54,256 nucleotides of DNA from an uncultured Aquimarina sp. (GTDB lineage Bacteria; Bacteroidota; Bacteroidia; Flavobacteriales; Flavobacteriaceae). The translations under genes and the position numbers were made by a program. The notes below the pieces were generated by a model. That model did not search any database, was not told the origin of the DNA, and saw nothing but the letters and a program-made list of their open reading frames with translations. The stretch covers positions 1 through 54,256 of the forward strand of contig CANMCO010000017.1 of NCBI GenBank assembly GCA_947496355.1. The letters run 5' to 3'. Positions 19,101 to 28,333 of the stretch are shown in pieces (positions within the stretch are counted from its first letter, which is position 1; every line of letters starts with the position of its first letter).

Positions 19101-20542
19101 CCTATCTGCAATGTATAGGCCAAGCTATCTATATCAATCTCATGATTATTCTCAAGAAAATCTAATAGTCTTGTTTCGTAATTTTCTAAAGCCGCTTCGG
19201 ATTTTGCAGAATACCGAATAAGCTTATGTTCTTTAGCTATTTTCTTTATATCCTGATTAGGAGTTTCCTGAAGAATTATGTGAACATTTGTTCCTCCAAT
19301 TCCTAGTGAGCTTATTCCTGCAGTAAGAGGTTTTTCATTTTCAGTTTTCCATTCTTTTGTTTTATGATTAACATAAAACGGGCCTTCATCAAAATTAATA
19401 GTCGGATTTGGTTTTTGATAATGTAAACTAGCTGGAATTGTTTTATTTTTTATGGATAAGGCTGTTTTTATTAATCCCAGGACTCCTGCTGCTTCATCGG
19501 CATGTCCCATATTAGATTTTATGGTTCCAACCGCACATGTATGTTCTTTATCATTATTAAATGCTTTATTGAGAGATTCAATTTCTATAGGATCTCCAAT
19601 TTTGGTACCTGTACCATGAGCTTCTATATATGAAATATCTTTTGGGGTAACACCTGCAATTTTCTGCGCTAATTTTATACATTCTGATTGCCCTTCTACA
19701 CTTGGCATCGTATACCCCGCTTTTGACTTACCATCATTATTCATCGCTGATCCCTTGATTACCGCATAAATATTGTCATTATCTTTTAGTGCATCTTCTA
19801 ATCGTTTCAGAATAACCACTCCTGCTCCATCAGTTCCTATGGTACCAGAAGATTTGCTATCAAAACTGCGATTATGTCCATCATTAGACATAATAGATCC
19901 ATCTATATAGGTATACCCATTATCCACATTAGAACGTAATCTTACACCTCCTGCTACTGCAATTCCACATTCATTAAGTAGTAAGCTTCTGCATGCCAGG
20001 TGAGCGGTACTCAATGACGTTGAACATGCGGTATCAATAAAATAACATGGCCCTTTGAAATTTAATTTATAGGCAATCAAAGATGCCATAAAATTGGGGT
20101 TAGAAAGTTTCTCTTTTGTTAATTGATCTACATTCAAATCATTGGTCAACATAGCATGTAAACTCCAATTTAAATCTTTATTCGCTCCTAAAAAAACACC
20201 CGTTTTCTTTGTATATGTTTCGATGTTACATCCCGAATCTTCTAATGCCTCCCAAATCAAATGATGCATCATCCTTGTTTGAGGATTCATTATTCTGGCT
20301 TCGTCCAGTGTATATTTAAAAAATGGATAATCAAAAGTATTGGTCTCTTCTATAAACGATGCTGCCTTTATATAGTTCTCCTGGTCGATTTCTTTTTTAT
20401 CAATCCCTCTATCTATCAATTCATCATCTGAGAAAAAATGGATCAACTCTTTTTCCTCTACCAGATTACTCCAGAATTCTTCTATATTATTTGATTTTGG
20501 GAATTTACCAGACATCCCAATAATGGCTATATCTCTTTTCAT
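16142..20542 (-). CDS. Type I PKS module KS-AT-KR-ACP
   Basis: This 1466-residue modular polyketide synthase adds one malonyl-derived two-carbon unit to the peptide chain. Its ketosynthase (1-425) has Cys173 in DTACSTSLS, His309 in EAHGTGT and His347 in KSNMGHADEAAG. Its acyltransferase (about 518-810) has GHSLGEY (Ser613) and HAFH at 709-712, the malonyl-CoA signature. A ketoreductase-like region (about 1130-1350) follows; its nucleotide motif reads LITGTLDDI instead of a Gly-rich GGxGxxG, although SS and the YASASA tyrosine remain, so it is probably inactive. A carrier domain (LGGDSLKA, about 1425) ends the module. No DH, ER or methyltransferase is seen. The tail ends EEIDTIVI and may dock to the TubC domain of the next NRPS. 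Confidence 0.94.
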   Translation of the reverse strand: MKRDIAIIGMSGKFPKSNNIEEFWSNLVEEKELIHFFSDDELIDRGIDKKEIDQENYIKAASFIEETNTFDYPFFKYTLDEARIMNPQTRMMHHLIWEALEDSGCNIETYTKKTGVFLGANKDLNWSLHAMLTNDLNVDQLTKEKLSNPNFMASLIAYKLNFKGPCYFIDTACSTSLSTAHLACRSLLLNECGIAVAGGVRLRSNVDNGYTYIDGSIMSNDGHNRSFDSKSSGTIGTDGAGVVILKRLEDALKDNDNIYAVIKGSAMNNDGKSKAGYTMPSVEGQSECIKLAQKIAGVTPKDISYIEAHGTGTKIGDPIEIESLNKAFNNDKEHTCAVGTIKSNMGHADEAAGVLGLIKTALSIKNKTIPASLHYQKPNPTINFDEGPFYVNHKTKEWKTENEKPLTAGISSLGIGGTNVHIILQETPNQDIKKIAKEHKLIRYSAKSEAALENYETRLLDFLENNHEIDIDSLAYTLQIGRKQFDFAKYLLVRDQDDLIESLTNKRAKENIVKAKNNLVFMFSGQGSQYLNMGKDLYDSFPVFKEFLDEGLDRLQQLNGTDYKSIVFNEDAVPSGLINQTLYTQPILFVFEYALSQLLLALGTAPDYMIGHSLGEYVAATISGVFTFEDALKIVSKRAELMSQVAEGDMISIGLSVDQVEKEILENVSIAAINSPDSFVVSGTKDDITWVKKKLEAKEILYTTLKTSHAFHSKMMEEILEDFEKELQSISLHDPKIPFISNSTGDIITKEEATSIKYWSNHIVEAVQFEKGIKELIKLDNSIFIEVGPGRTLTTFYKKCQNRKLENNVVTTIRHPKEIVNDNQYFNDFLGKLWLNGFDIDWTMYYQNNPPNKISLPTYAFDEYDIPSKVQLDDNLLKLNGTHLIQKNISESLYMPSWKYSPGNTHKKTIFSDANKYLVFNDESAFSEELIQALTKNGNDVFTITKGKQFKAYSSKNITINSEEKNEYKELKDYLENINFDFDFIVYNWELTEKQSSKNQGTYLEYNQTFDKVLKIINGLGLDEIKNPKKIIVLNDKNYKVTGAENNKVVNQHTGTLLNVLAQESQNLYATFLDIDISNYTINDVIEEFKVANKYDTVAYRNGRRWALYYEPIIVSEDDKIETPLVKKQGNYLITGTLDDIECTLAGNLLNEFEANVVIFSNKPPFKWSEKEKQAYKQLKELPGNVTCLHVDITNYDHLLQEIENIENKYGAINGIIHAARNTEIKDVELVSGIEDDIIKKHFSIRVNSLLNLKRITQERKIDFVKVISSLSSFLGGVSYGGYASASAQMDSIVLREDTNWSILNLDRVYDEDPWIRPEELINAFHYSFLYHNLKQIIVSKRDLNNPTKDTHKEEKPKNNVKVNRKIVKASFTAPKNETETEVIKLFENLFGITELGVEDDFFELGGDSLKAVILINKVKKSMGITLTMSDIFSNKTIANISKLIDETKWMQEDVNEQEEIDTIVI

Positions 20543-20593
20543 TGAATAAATCGTATTAAATCTTAGAAAAAACTATTTAGTAGTACAATTGAT

Positions 20594-23500
20594 TTATATA
20601 TCACTCATAAAATCAATCAAATCCTCCACATCTTCCATTTCGTTTTCTTCTATTTGAACCTTTTGGACGGTTTCAGCATTATCAAGATGCTCTGCCAAAG
20701 TTCGTATAGTGGGATATTGAAAAAATGAAAGAATCTTTATATCTGTATTGAGAGATGTGTTTATAAGGGATAGTAGTTGAAATGCTTTCATCGAATTCCC
20801 TCCAATTTCAAAAAAATTGTCATCGATACTTAGCTGTTCTGCTTTCAAGAAATCACCCCATAAAATAGATAATTGTTCTTCAGTTTCGTTTCTGGGAGCA
20901 ATATACTTTTTGGATTGTTTTACAGTATCATTTGGACGAGGTAGCGCTTTAAAATCTATCTTTCCATTTGGTGTTTGTGGAAATTCTTCTAACATAATTA
21001 TATGTTGAGGAATCATATAATGAGGTAAGCGCAATCTTAAATATTCCTTCAATACATCATCATCTAATGTGTCTGCTGTCTTTATATAAGCTACCAAAAA
21101 TGTTTGGTTATTTTCATCAATAGCGGAAACAGCAGATTGAATAATGCTTTTATGATCTAGAATTACATTTTCTATTTCTTTTAATTCTATTCGATATCCT
21201 TTTATTTTCACTTGGCTATCTAACCTTCCTTGATATTGAAGTTCTCCATTGGGCAACCAGCAGGCTAAATCCCCTGTTCTGTATATCTTCTCATTTTCTA
21301 CAAATGGGTTATCTATAAATCTTTCATTGGTTAATGTCTCTTTATTAAGATACCCCAGAGTTACTCCATCTCCTCCTATACATAACTCTCCAGATACTCT
21401 TTCCGGACATAATTGATTATTAGCATCAAGAATATAAATTTTGGTATTAATAATTGGTTTTCCTATTGTTATATTCTCGTCTTCGCTTACCGTTTTTACC
21501 GAAGACCAAATAGTGGTTTCTGTAGGTCCATACATGTTATGAATGCTACTACCTACCTGAAGAATTAACTTTTGTGCAAGTGATTTTTTTAGTGCCTCTC
21601 CACCAACCATAAGTGTTTTAATATTCTTTAATGCTTCTCTACCTTTATCATTAAGCAAAAGTTCCTCGTAGAGAGAAGGTGTCGATTGCATATGAGTAAC
21701 TTTATGGTTATTGATTAACTGAGCTGTACTTTCACTTTCTGTTAGTTTATCAATTGTTTTAACAAGAAAATCATGTTGTGCTCTGCCTCTTTTGACTGAA
21801 TCTTTTAAATCAAACAGATATTTTAGATTATCGATAACCAATTCGTGGTCTACACCAAAATCTATTAAACAAGCAACTTCATCAATCCCAATTTCGTACA
21901 CCCTATTTACCATATTGTGACAAGATTCTGGAGTTCCAAATAAACTACTGGTTTTATAAAACCTCTGATATCCAATATCAAGCAATGGTTCTAAATCATT
22001 ATCTAAATCCAGATCTAATTCTTCGGCAATTGGTTTTAATAAGTTTATAGAGTTTTTAAGATAATTTTTAAAAGGTCTTTCTACAGTTTGCTTTACAAAA
22101 TCTAGATCATCACTAACAAATGTATGTAGCATTAGAGCTACTTTATACTTTTCTGGATTATATCCATTATCTATTAATGTTTGCCGATATACTTTTATCT
22201 TTTCTTCCAGGTCTTCAATATTCTGACCCAATAAATGGGTTAAAATATTTGCCCCAATACTTCCGGCATATTTAAAAGTTTCTATACTTCCTGCCGCTGT
22301 AATCCATAAGGGTAATTCTTTTTGAATAGGTTTTGGATGCACATAGAATTCATAATCTTTACCAACCCCATTTTTTCTGGTCACCGACTTTCCTTTCCAA
22401 ACATTTTTTAGGGTAGTAATCCCTTCTCGCATTACCTGGTGTCGGTTTTCGTAACTATTGGGTGCTAAAACAAAATCATTAGGATGCCATCCCGAAGCGA
22501 TCGATAATTCTACCCTTCCTTCAGATAAGTTATCAACCATAGACCATTCTTCTGCTACTCTAATAGGGTCATGCAGGGGCAATACAACACTACCTGATCT
22601 TAGTTTTATGTTTTTAGTAATTGAAGAAACGGCTGCTGCTGCAACTGATGGATTTGGAAACTGATCTCCAAAATTATGAAAATGTCTTTCTGGAACCCAT
22701 ATTGCCTCAAATTGATTTTGATCAGCAAATTTTGCTCCTTCCAGAAGTAATTCATATTTATTTTGTTGTTGTGTCGTATTGTTATGGGTAGGAAAATAAA
22801 ACAAGCTAAAATCCATCTTTGGTTTGGACGCTACAGGAATAGGTCGCTCCAGATGCATTACTATTTTATTTCCTTCTGTAAGGGTCCATAAAAGCTCTAA
22901 TATCGAAATATCAAAACTCATACTTGTCATCGCTAACCAAACATCGGATTCTGATTTAGAATCAAACTTATGATTCATTCCCGCAATAAAATTGCTCAGG
23001 TTTTTGTGTGATACTTTTACTCCTTTAGGTTTACCGGTAGAGCCTGAAGTATAAATGACATACGCCATCGACAATGGTTCTGGACTAGCAAACTGTACGT
23101 CGCAATTTTTCTCCCAAATTACCTGATCATTTAGGTTTATTGTAATCAAATTATTGGTTAATACGTCCTTAGTTTCATTATTGGTTACGACAAAGTTTGT
23201 TTCGCTATTTTTTAGAATATAATCGGTTCTATGAATAGGGTAAAACGGATCTAATGGAAGGTAAGAAGCTCCTGATTTTAAAATTCCCAAAATTGCGACA
23301 ACAACCTCTATAGATCGACCTAAAAATACTCCAACCGTCGAATTAGGTTTTACTCCTTTTTCCTTTAGATAAATCGCTAATTGATTTGATTTTTGATCTA
23401 ATTCTTTATAGGTTATTTTTTTATTCTCACAAATAATTGCGATTTTCTCTGAAGAAAGCTCTGCTCGATCTACAAATAAATCAACAACCGTTTTTTGAAA

Positions 23501-26500
23501 ATCAATATTCTTTTGAGTGTAATTAAATTCATTCAGTAATTTATCTGCCTGTGTTTTACCCACATATGAGATTTCCTGAATTTCTTGGGTAGGATCTTTG
23601 ATACATCCTTCTAAAAAATTCTCAAAATTGACAATCATATTTTCTATAAATGATTGTTCATACAAATCTATATTATACTCTGCACTTATACTTAAATGAC
23701 CATCAAATTCTAAAAACGAAAATGTGATATCATATTTACTAACAAAAGATTTTGAATCTTCATATGATTCGCAACTTGCCTCATCAAAAAGTGTAGTAAA
23801 ATTAGTTGAATTATCGGTTTGCTTTTGATAAATGACCAGTATATCAAAAACTGGTGACCTACTCGTATCTCTATGTAAACTGAGCCCATTTAGGATATCT
23901 CCAAAAGAATATCCAGAGTTAGCATATGCCTTAACCAATGTGTTTTTTTGGTTGCTTACTAATTGGTTAAAATCATCAGATTTATTAAACCTTGTTCTAA
24001 TGGGTATTGTATTGATATACAATCCTATTTGATTTTCTAAGTCTGTGTGTTCTCTACCTAGTACTGGTGTCCCTATGATAATATCTGTCTGACTTGTGTA
24101 TCTAAAAAGTAACCCTTTTAATGCAGCCAAAAGAACTGTGAAATCTGTGGTTTTTTGCCTTTTAGAAAACTTCTCCAATTTTTTAAGCAATCTATCATTT
24201 AATTGGTATGATAAGCTGTTTCCATTATATGTCTGAATCTTTGGTCTATTTTGATATGTTGGAATATTCAAAATAGGAAGTTCACCAGATAACTCATTAA
24301 TCCAGAACTGATGCTGCTTGACCCTATTGTCTGACATAAGGTTATTCGCCCATGAAGTATAGTCTTTAAATTGTACCTTCAGCTCAGGAAGGTCTATTTT
24401 TGAAGATGATAAGAGTCGATTATATAAAGTGGATACATCCTTCATTAAAACCTGAAGAGAATGCCCATCAAATACAATATGATGTACGATAATGGACAAA
24501 TAGAAACAATTATCATTTGTTTTTATTAAACATCCTTTAATTAGAGGAGCCTGAGCTAAATCAAATGATTGTCTATTAAACTCAGAAATGGTATCACTTA
24601 ATGTGTCTTGAGTATCCAATGTGATAAGATCCAGATTAAAATTGACAGTACCTATTGATTGAACCTGTTGTTGGATTTCTCCATCAGAATTCTGAATAAA
24701 ACTAGTTCTTAAAGTTTCATGTCTATGGATCAGCAATTTAAATGCTTCATTAAGTAATTCGATATTTAGGTTTCCTTTAAGTTTAATTGTAAAAGGAATA
24801 TTATATGCTTTATTTACCTCTGGCATCTGGCACAATAGCCAAAATCTTAATTGTGCCGATGTTAAAGGATATGACTCTTGCTCAGGAATAATTGGAATTT
24901 CAGTATCTTCAACGCTTTCTTTTAAAAATGGGATGATTCCTCTTATTGTAGGGTTCTCAAACACATCCTTAAATGTTATAGTATATCCGGTTTCTAGTCT
25001 TATTTTATTGATGATTTTTGCAATACTTATACTGCTACCTCCTAAATCAAAAAGAACAGATTCTATGCCCATAGATTTAATCCCTAAAACTTCACTCCAG
25101 ATTTTTACGAGCTCTTTCTCTAGTTTAGTTTCTGGTTTTATAAATTCATTGGCATTTGTAAAGTCACTTTCTGTTGGTATCGGTAAAGCATCCTTGTTTA
25201 TTTTACCATTAGCAGTTAATGGAATACTGTCTATCTCTATAAAACAACCAGGAACCATATAAACTGGCAACTCTTTCTGAAGTAATAATTTTAACTTTTG
25301 TTTGTCTATTTTTCCTTCGGGTAATACATAGGCTATCAATTGCTTTTGTCCTTGTATCTCTTTTACGGATACTAAGGCCTGTTTTATATTTTTTTGCTGT
25401 ATTAATAATTGTTCTATTTCGCCCAGCTCTATTCTAAATCCCCTGATCTTTACCTGTTCATCTTTTCTTCCTGCAAATGCAATATTCCCATCGGGTAGCC
25501 AATACGCTAAATCACCAGTGTCATACATCTTCTTTCCTTCAGCAAAAGGATTATTTACAAATCTCTCTTTAGTTAATTCTGGACGATTTAAATAGCCTCT
25601 TGCAACACTATCTCCCGACACAAAAAGCCTTCCTACAAATCCTATTGGTAAAAGATTAAGGGAGTCATTAAGTATGTATACTTGTGTATTTGAAATTGGT
25701 TTTCCAATCGGAATATTAGTGGTATTACTTTTTTGAACCTGAAACGAGGTTGTTACCACCGTATTTTCTGTCGGACCATAATTATTATAGATAGTCAGGT
25801 CTGTTTCTTTTCCTAATTTTAAAACATCTCCTCCTGTGACTATCGTTAAGTCATCTTTATAAAACTCGTCTTCCACCAAACTTTGACATATTTGAGTGGG
25901 TACATAACAATGAGTAATGTTGTTATCTTTAAAAAAAGTGGATAATTTTTGTGTATCAATTCTGGTATCATTATCAGATATTGGGTAAAGTGTACCTCCA
26001 CTAATTAAGTAAGGGCAGATTTCCCATATTGAAGCATCAAAAGCCGTTCCTGAGAATAAAGTAGCTCTGCTTGATTCGTTAGCTTCATAATGACGAATAT
26101 GCCAATAGCACAAATTCACCAAACTCTTGTGCTCTATTGCTACTCCTTTTGGTTTACCTGTCGAACCAGAAGTATATATTACATATGCTAAATCACTAGC
26201 ACTTCCTTTTATTTCTATAGTATCTGAAATTGGTTTTTGTGCTTCAAATACTTCAATAAATTGATTATCAATAGTTATTTGACACCCACTATCTTTTTCT
26301 ATATATGCTATACGATCTTTTGGGTAATTTGGATCAATTGGAAGATACACTCCACCTGATTTTAATATCCCCAACATTGAAATAATAAGCCATTTACTGC
26401 GTCCTAACTTTACACCCACCAAACCCTCATTCTTTATTCTATGTTCTTTTAACAAATAATGAGCAAAACTATCAGATATTGAGTCCAATTCTTTATATGT

Positions 26501-28168
26501 CAGGCTTTCGGTATCATCAACAATAACTACTTTGTCTGGAGTTTTCTGTACTTGGTTTTTAAATAATTCTAAAAATGTTTTATCCTTTGGATATACTGTT
26601 TTAGTATCATTAAATTCTAACAAAACCTTTTCTCTTTCTACTTTTGAAAGAAGACAAATATTCCTTACTGGAGCATTAGGATTATTAATAACTTGATCAA
26701 ATAATGTTTCTAAATGAGTTGTGATTTGCTGCACAAACTTATGCTCATATATTGATGTATCATATGTTAAAAACAAATCCAATCCATTATCGGTTTCCTT
26801 GAAAACAAATTCCAAACCAAATTTTGAAGTGGTAGCCTCAATTAAGTTATATTCTTCAATAGATAGACCACCTATTTTTTGTTTTTTTACCCTATCCTTA
26901 TTTTCTAAGGTTAGGATAATATCAAACAATGTATTTCCTGCCAAAGGAAGGTCTTCTACCAATTTATCGAATGGATAATTTTGATGATTATAGGCATTAA
27001 GAGTATTCTTCTTTAGTTTTAAAAGCAATTCTGTATAACTTTCCTGGTCATCAATATTTGTCCTTAAACCTAAAAGGTTGATATAAAAACCCAATTGTTC
27101 TAATAAATCTGGATGTTCTCTTCCAGATACTGGTGTTCCTACAATTATATCATTTTGATTAGTATATCTACATAGTAAGAGCTTGACAATAGACATAAGT
27201 CCAATGAACAAGGTAGTATCTTCTTCTTTGCATAATCTCTTAAAAGCTGCTATAAGCTTAGTGTCATAAGATTTTCTAATAACCCTCCCTTCATGAGCTT
27301 CAGTCTTTGGTTTAATACTAGAGCCAGGCATGTTAAGTATTGGAAGCTCTCCACTAAACTGTTCTAACCAATATTGTTTATGATCATCCAGTTCTCCTTT
27401 TTCTAGTTGTTCTTGCTGCCATGCCGCATAATCTTTATAATGAATAGGGAGCGGCATTAAAGGATTTTCATTTCCTTTTGTATAAGCATCATATAGCGTA
27501 AAAATCTCTTTACTTAAAACTTGTAATGACCATCCATCACTAATGATATGATGCATAACAAGATTAAACACATAATTATCCTTCGAAATTTTTATCAATT
27601 TAGCTCTCAACAAAGAATCTGAAGTTATATCAAATGAATATGTTGTTTCTTCATTAATACCGGTTTTAATGATTTCATCTTTCTTTTTTCTTCTGCTTAC
27701 ATCTTCGAAATCGAGTACAAACTTACTTTCTGAAGCTTTTAAAACTACTTGTTTAGCATTACCTTCTACATCTAATTCAAAGTTGGTTCTTAATACTTCA
27801 TGACGCTCAATAAGAGTTTCAAATACTTTTTCTAATGCTTTTATATCTAGTTCTCCTATAATTCTAAAAGTGCTCGACATATTGTATGCCATATTACTTT
27901 CATTAATTTGACTTAAAAGCCATAACCTACGTTGCGCAGAGGATAAGATATAATCCTCTTTTTTACCCAACGAGTTAATTGGAGTGTATTCTACTTGCAC
28001 ACTATTCTTTTGCGCTGAAATAAACTTTATGAGATCCTCTTTATGTTCTTTGATCTCGTTTAACAATTCTTCTGTCATTATATCCTTTGGAGCAACAACA
28101 TCTAATTTATCGTTAATTAAATCAATAGAGATATTTAACTTCTTTAGTTTACTAAGTAGCTTATTCAT
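20594..28168 (-). CDS. NRPS, docking-C-A-T-C-A(monooxygenase)-T
   Basis: This 2524-residue protein has two modules. A TubC-like docking region (1-55) precedes module 1: C (about 70-500, HHIISDGWS), A (about 515-1000) and T (GGSSISIA, about 1065). Module 2 has C (about 1115-1550, HHIVFDGHS), an A domain split by a luciferase-like monooxygenase at 1785-2128, and T with Ser about 2459 (GGNSMKA). The first A domain reads D-A-W-Y-V-G-N-V-V-K, close to leucine codes. The second reads D-I-L-Q-M-G-M-I-W-K, close to the glycine code DILQLGLIWK. The insertion falls after the FDIS (A4) region and before GGEA and YGPTETT (A5). Myxothiazol MtaG and melithiazol MelG have a similar glycine A domain with a built-in oxygenase. 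The tail ends VEDLIDFMSDI. No thioesterase is present. Confidence 0.95.
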   Translation of the reverse strand: MNKLLSKLKKLNISIDLINDKLDVVAPKDIMTEELLNEIKEHKEDLIKFISAQKNSVQVEYTPINSLGKKEDYILSSAQRRLWLLSQINESNMAYNMSSTFRIIGELDIKALEKVFETLIERHEVLRTNFELDVEGNAKQVVLKASESKFVLDFEDVSRRKKKDEIIKTGINEETTYSFDITSDSLLRAKLIKISKDNYVFNLVMHHIISDGWSLQVLSKEIFTLYDAYTKGNENPLMPLPIHYKDYAAWQQEQLEKGELDDHKQYWLEQFSGELPILNMPGSSIKPKTEAHEGRVIRKSYDTKLIAAFKRLCKEEDTTLFIGLMSIVKLLLCRYTNQNDIIVGTPVSGREHPDLLEQLGFYINLLGLRTNIDDQESYTELLLKLKKNTLNAYNHQNYPFDKLVEDLPLAGNTLFDIILTLENKDRVKKQKIGGLSIEEYNLIEATTSKFGLEFVFKETDNGLDLFLTYDTSIYEHKFVQQITTHLETLFDQVINNPNAPVRNICLLSKVEREKVLLEFNDTKTVYPKDKTFLELFKNQVQKTPDKVVIVDDTESLTYKELDSISDSFAHYLLKEHRIKNEGLVGVKLGRSKWLIISMLGILKSGGVYLPIDPNYPKDRIAYIEKDSGCQITIDNQFIEVFEAQKPISDTIEIKGSASDLAYVIYTSGSTGKPKGVAIEHKSLVNLCYWHIRHYEANESSRATLFSGTAFDASIWEICPYLISGGTLYPISDNDTRIDTQKLSTFFKDNNITHCYVPTQICQSLVEDEFYKDDLTIVTGGDVLKLGKETDLTIYNNYGPTENTVVTTSFQVQKSNTTNIPIGKPISNTQVYILNDSLNLLPIGFVGRLFVSGDSVARGYLNRPELTKERFVNNPFAEGKKMYDTGDLAYWLPDGNIAFAGRKDEQVKIRGFRIELGEIEQLLIQQKNIKQALVSVKEIQGQKQLIAYVLPEGKIDKQKLKLLLQKELPVYMVPGCFIEIDSIPLTANGKINKDALPIPTESDFTNANEFIKPETKLEKELVKIWSEVLGIKSMGIESVLFDLGGSSISIAKIINKIRLETGYTITFKDVFENPTIRGIIPFLKESVEDTEIPIIPEQESYPLTSAQLRFWLLCQMPEVNKAYNIPFTIKLKGNLNIELLNEAFKLLIHRHETLRTSFIQNSDGEIQQQVQSIGTVNFNLDLITLDTQDTLSDTISEFNRQSFDLAQAPLIKGCLIKTNDNCFYLSIIVHHIVFDGHSLQVLMKDVSTLYNRLLSSSKIDLPELKVQFKDYTSWANNLMSDNRVKQHQFWINELSGELPILNIPTYQNRPKIQTYNGNSLSYQLNDRLLKKLEKFSKRQKTTDFTVLLAALKGLLFRYTSQTDIIIGTPVLGREHTDLENQIGLYINTIPIRTRFNKSDDFNQLVSNQKNTLVKAYANSGYSFGDILNGLSLHRDTSRSPVFDILVIYQKQTDNSTNFTTLFDEASCESYEDSKSFVSKYDITFSFLEFDGHLSISAEYNIDLYEQSFIENMIVNFENFLEGCIKDPTQEIQEISYVGKTQADKLLNEFNYTQKNIDFQKTVVDLFVDRAELSSEKIAIICENKKITYKELDQKSNQLAIYLKEKGVKPNSTVGVFLGRSIEVVVAILGILKSGASYLPLDPFYPIHRTDYILKNSETNFVVTNNETKDVLTNNLITINLNDQVIWEKNCDVQFASPEPLSMAYVIYTSGSTGKPKGVKVSHKNLSNFIAGMNHKFDSKSESDVWLAMTSMSFDISILELLWTLTEGNKIVMHLERPIPVASKPKMDFSLFYFPTHNNTTQQQNKYELLLEGAKFADQNQFEAIWVPERHFHNFGDQFPNPSVAAAAVSSITKNIKLRSGSVVLPLHDPIRVAEEWSMVDNLSEGRVELSIASGWHPNDFVLAPNSYENRHQVMREGITTLKNVWKGKSVTRKNGVGKDYEFYVHPKPIQKELPLWITAAGSIETFKYAGSIGANILTHLLGQNIEDLEEKIKVYRQTLIDNGYNPEKYKVALMLHTFVSDDLDFVKQTVERPFKNYLKNSINLLKPIAEELDLDLDNDLEPLLDIGYQRFYKTSSLFGTPESCHNMVNRVYEIGIDEVACLIDFGVDHELVIDNLKYLFDLKDSVKRGRAQHDFLVKTIDKLTESESTAQLINNHKVTHMQSTPSLYEELLLNDKGREALKNIKTLMVGGEALKKSLAQKLILQVGSSIHNMYGPTETTIWSSVKTVSEDENITIGKPIINTKIYILDANNQLCPERVSGELCIGGDGVTLGYLNKETLTNERFIDNPFVENEKIYRTGDLACWLPNGELQYQGRLDSQVKIKGYRIELKEIENVILDHKSIIQSAVSAIDENNQTFLVAYIKTADTLDDDVLKEYLRLRLPHYMIPQHIIMLEEFPQTPNGKIDFKALPRPNDTVKQSKKYIAPRNETEEQLSILWGDFLKAEQLSIDDNFFEIGGNSMKAFQLLSLINTSLNTDIKILSFFQYPTIRTLAEHLDNAETVQKVQIEENEMEDVEDLIDFMSDI
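21785..22816 (-). other. Luciferase-like monooxygenase domain embedded in an adenylation domain
   Basis: Domain of about 344 residues (1785-2128 of the NRPS) starting MDFSLFYFPTHNN and containing EAIWVPERHFHNFGDQFPNPS, SGSVVLPLHDPIRVAEEWS, RVELSIASGWHPNDF and PLWITAAGSIETF. These are hallmarks of the FMN-dependent luciferase-like family found inside natural-product megasynthases. It is read through in frame and both halves of the A domain are complete, so it is a built-in domain, not a mobile element. The likely role is oxidation of the carrier-bound glycine-type residue, probably at the alpha carbon by analogy with MtaG/MelG; this is inference. Confidence 0.9.
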
Positions 28169-28333
28169 GATATCAGATATAAAATTTCTTTATATAATTT
28201 TTGAAGTGCAAATAAGTATTTACAACGATATTGTATGTAAAATTAAGCATGACGAATACATGCCCTTTGGATATACCATAGGTGGTATAGAGGTTTTCTG
28301 CTTTATGATTTTTGTAATGTGAAAGCCCTAATT

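Noticed and set aside
21785..22816. Luciferase-like domain considered as a separate gene or mobile insertion
   Set aside because: The reading frame is unbroken on both sides, the A-domain halves are complete, and the same domain arrangement is known in other megasynthases.
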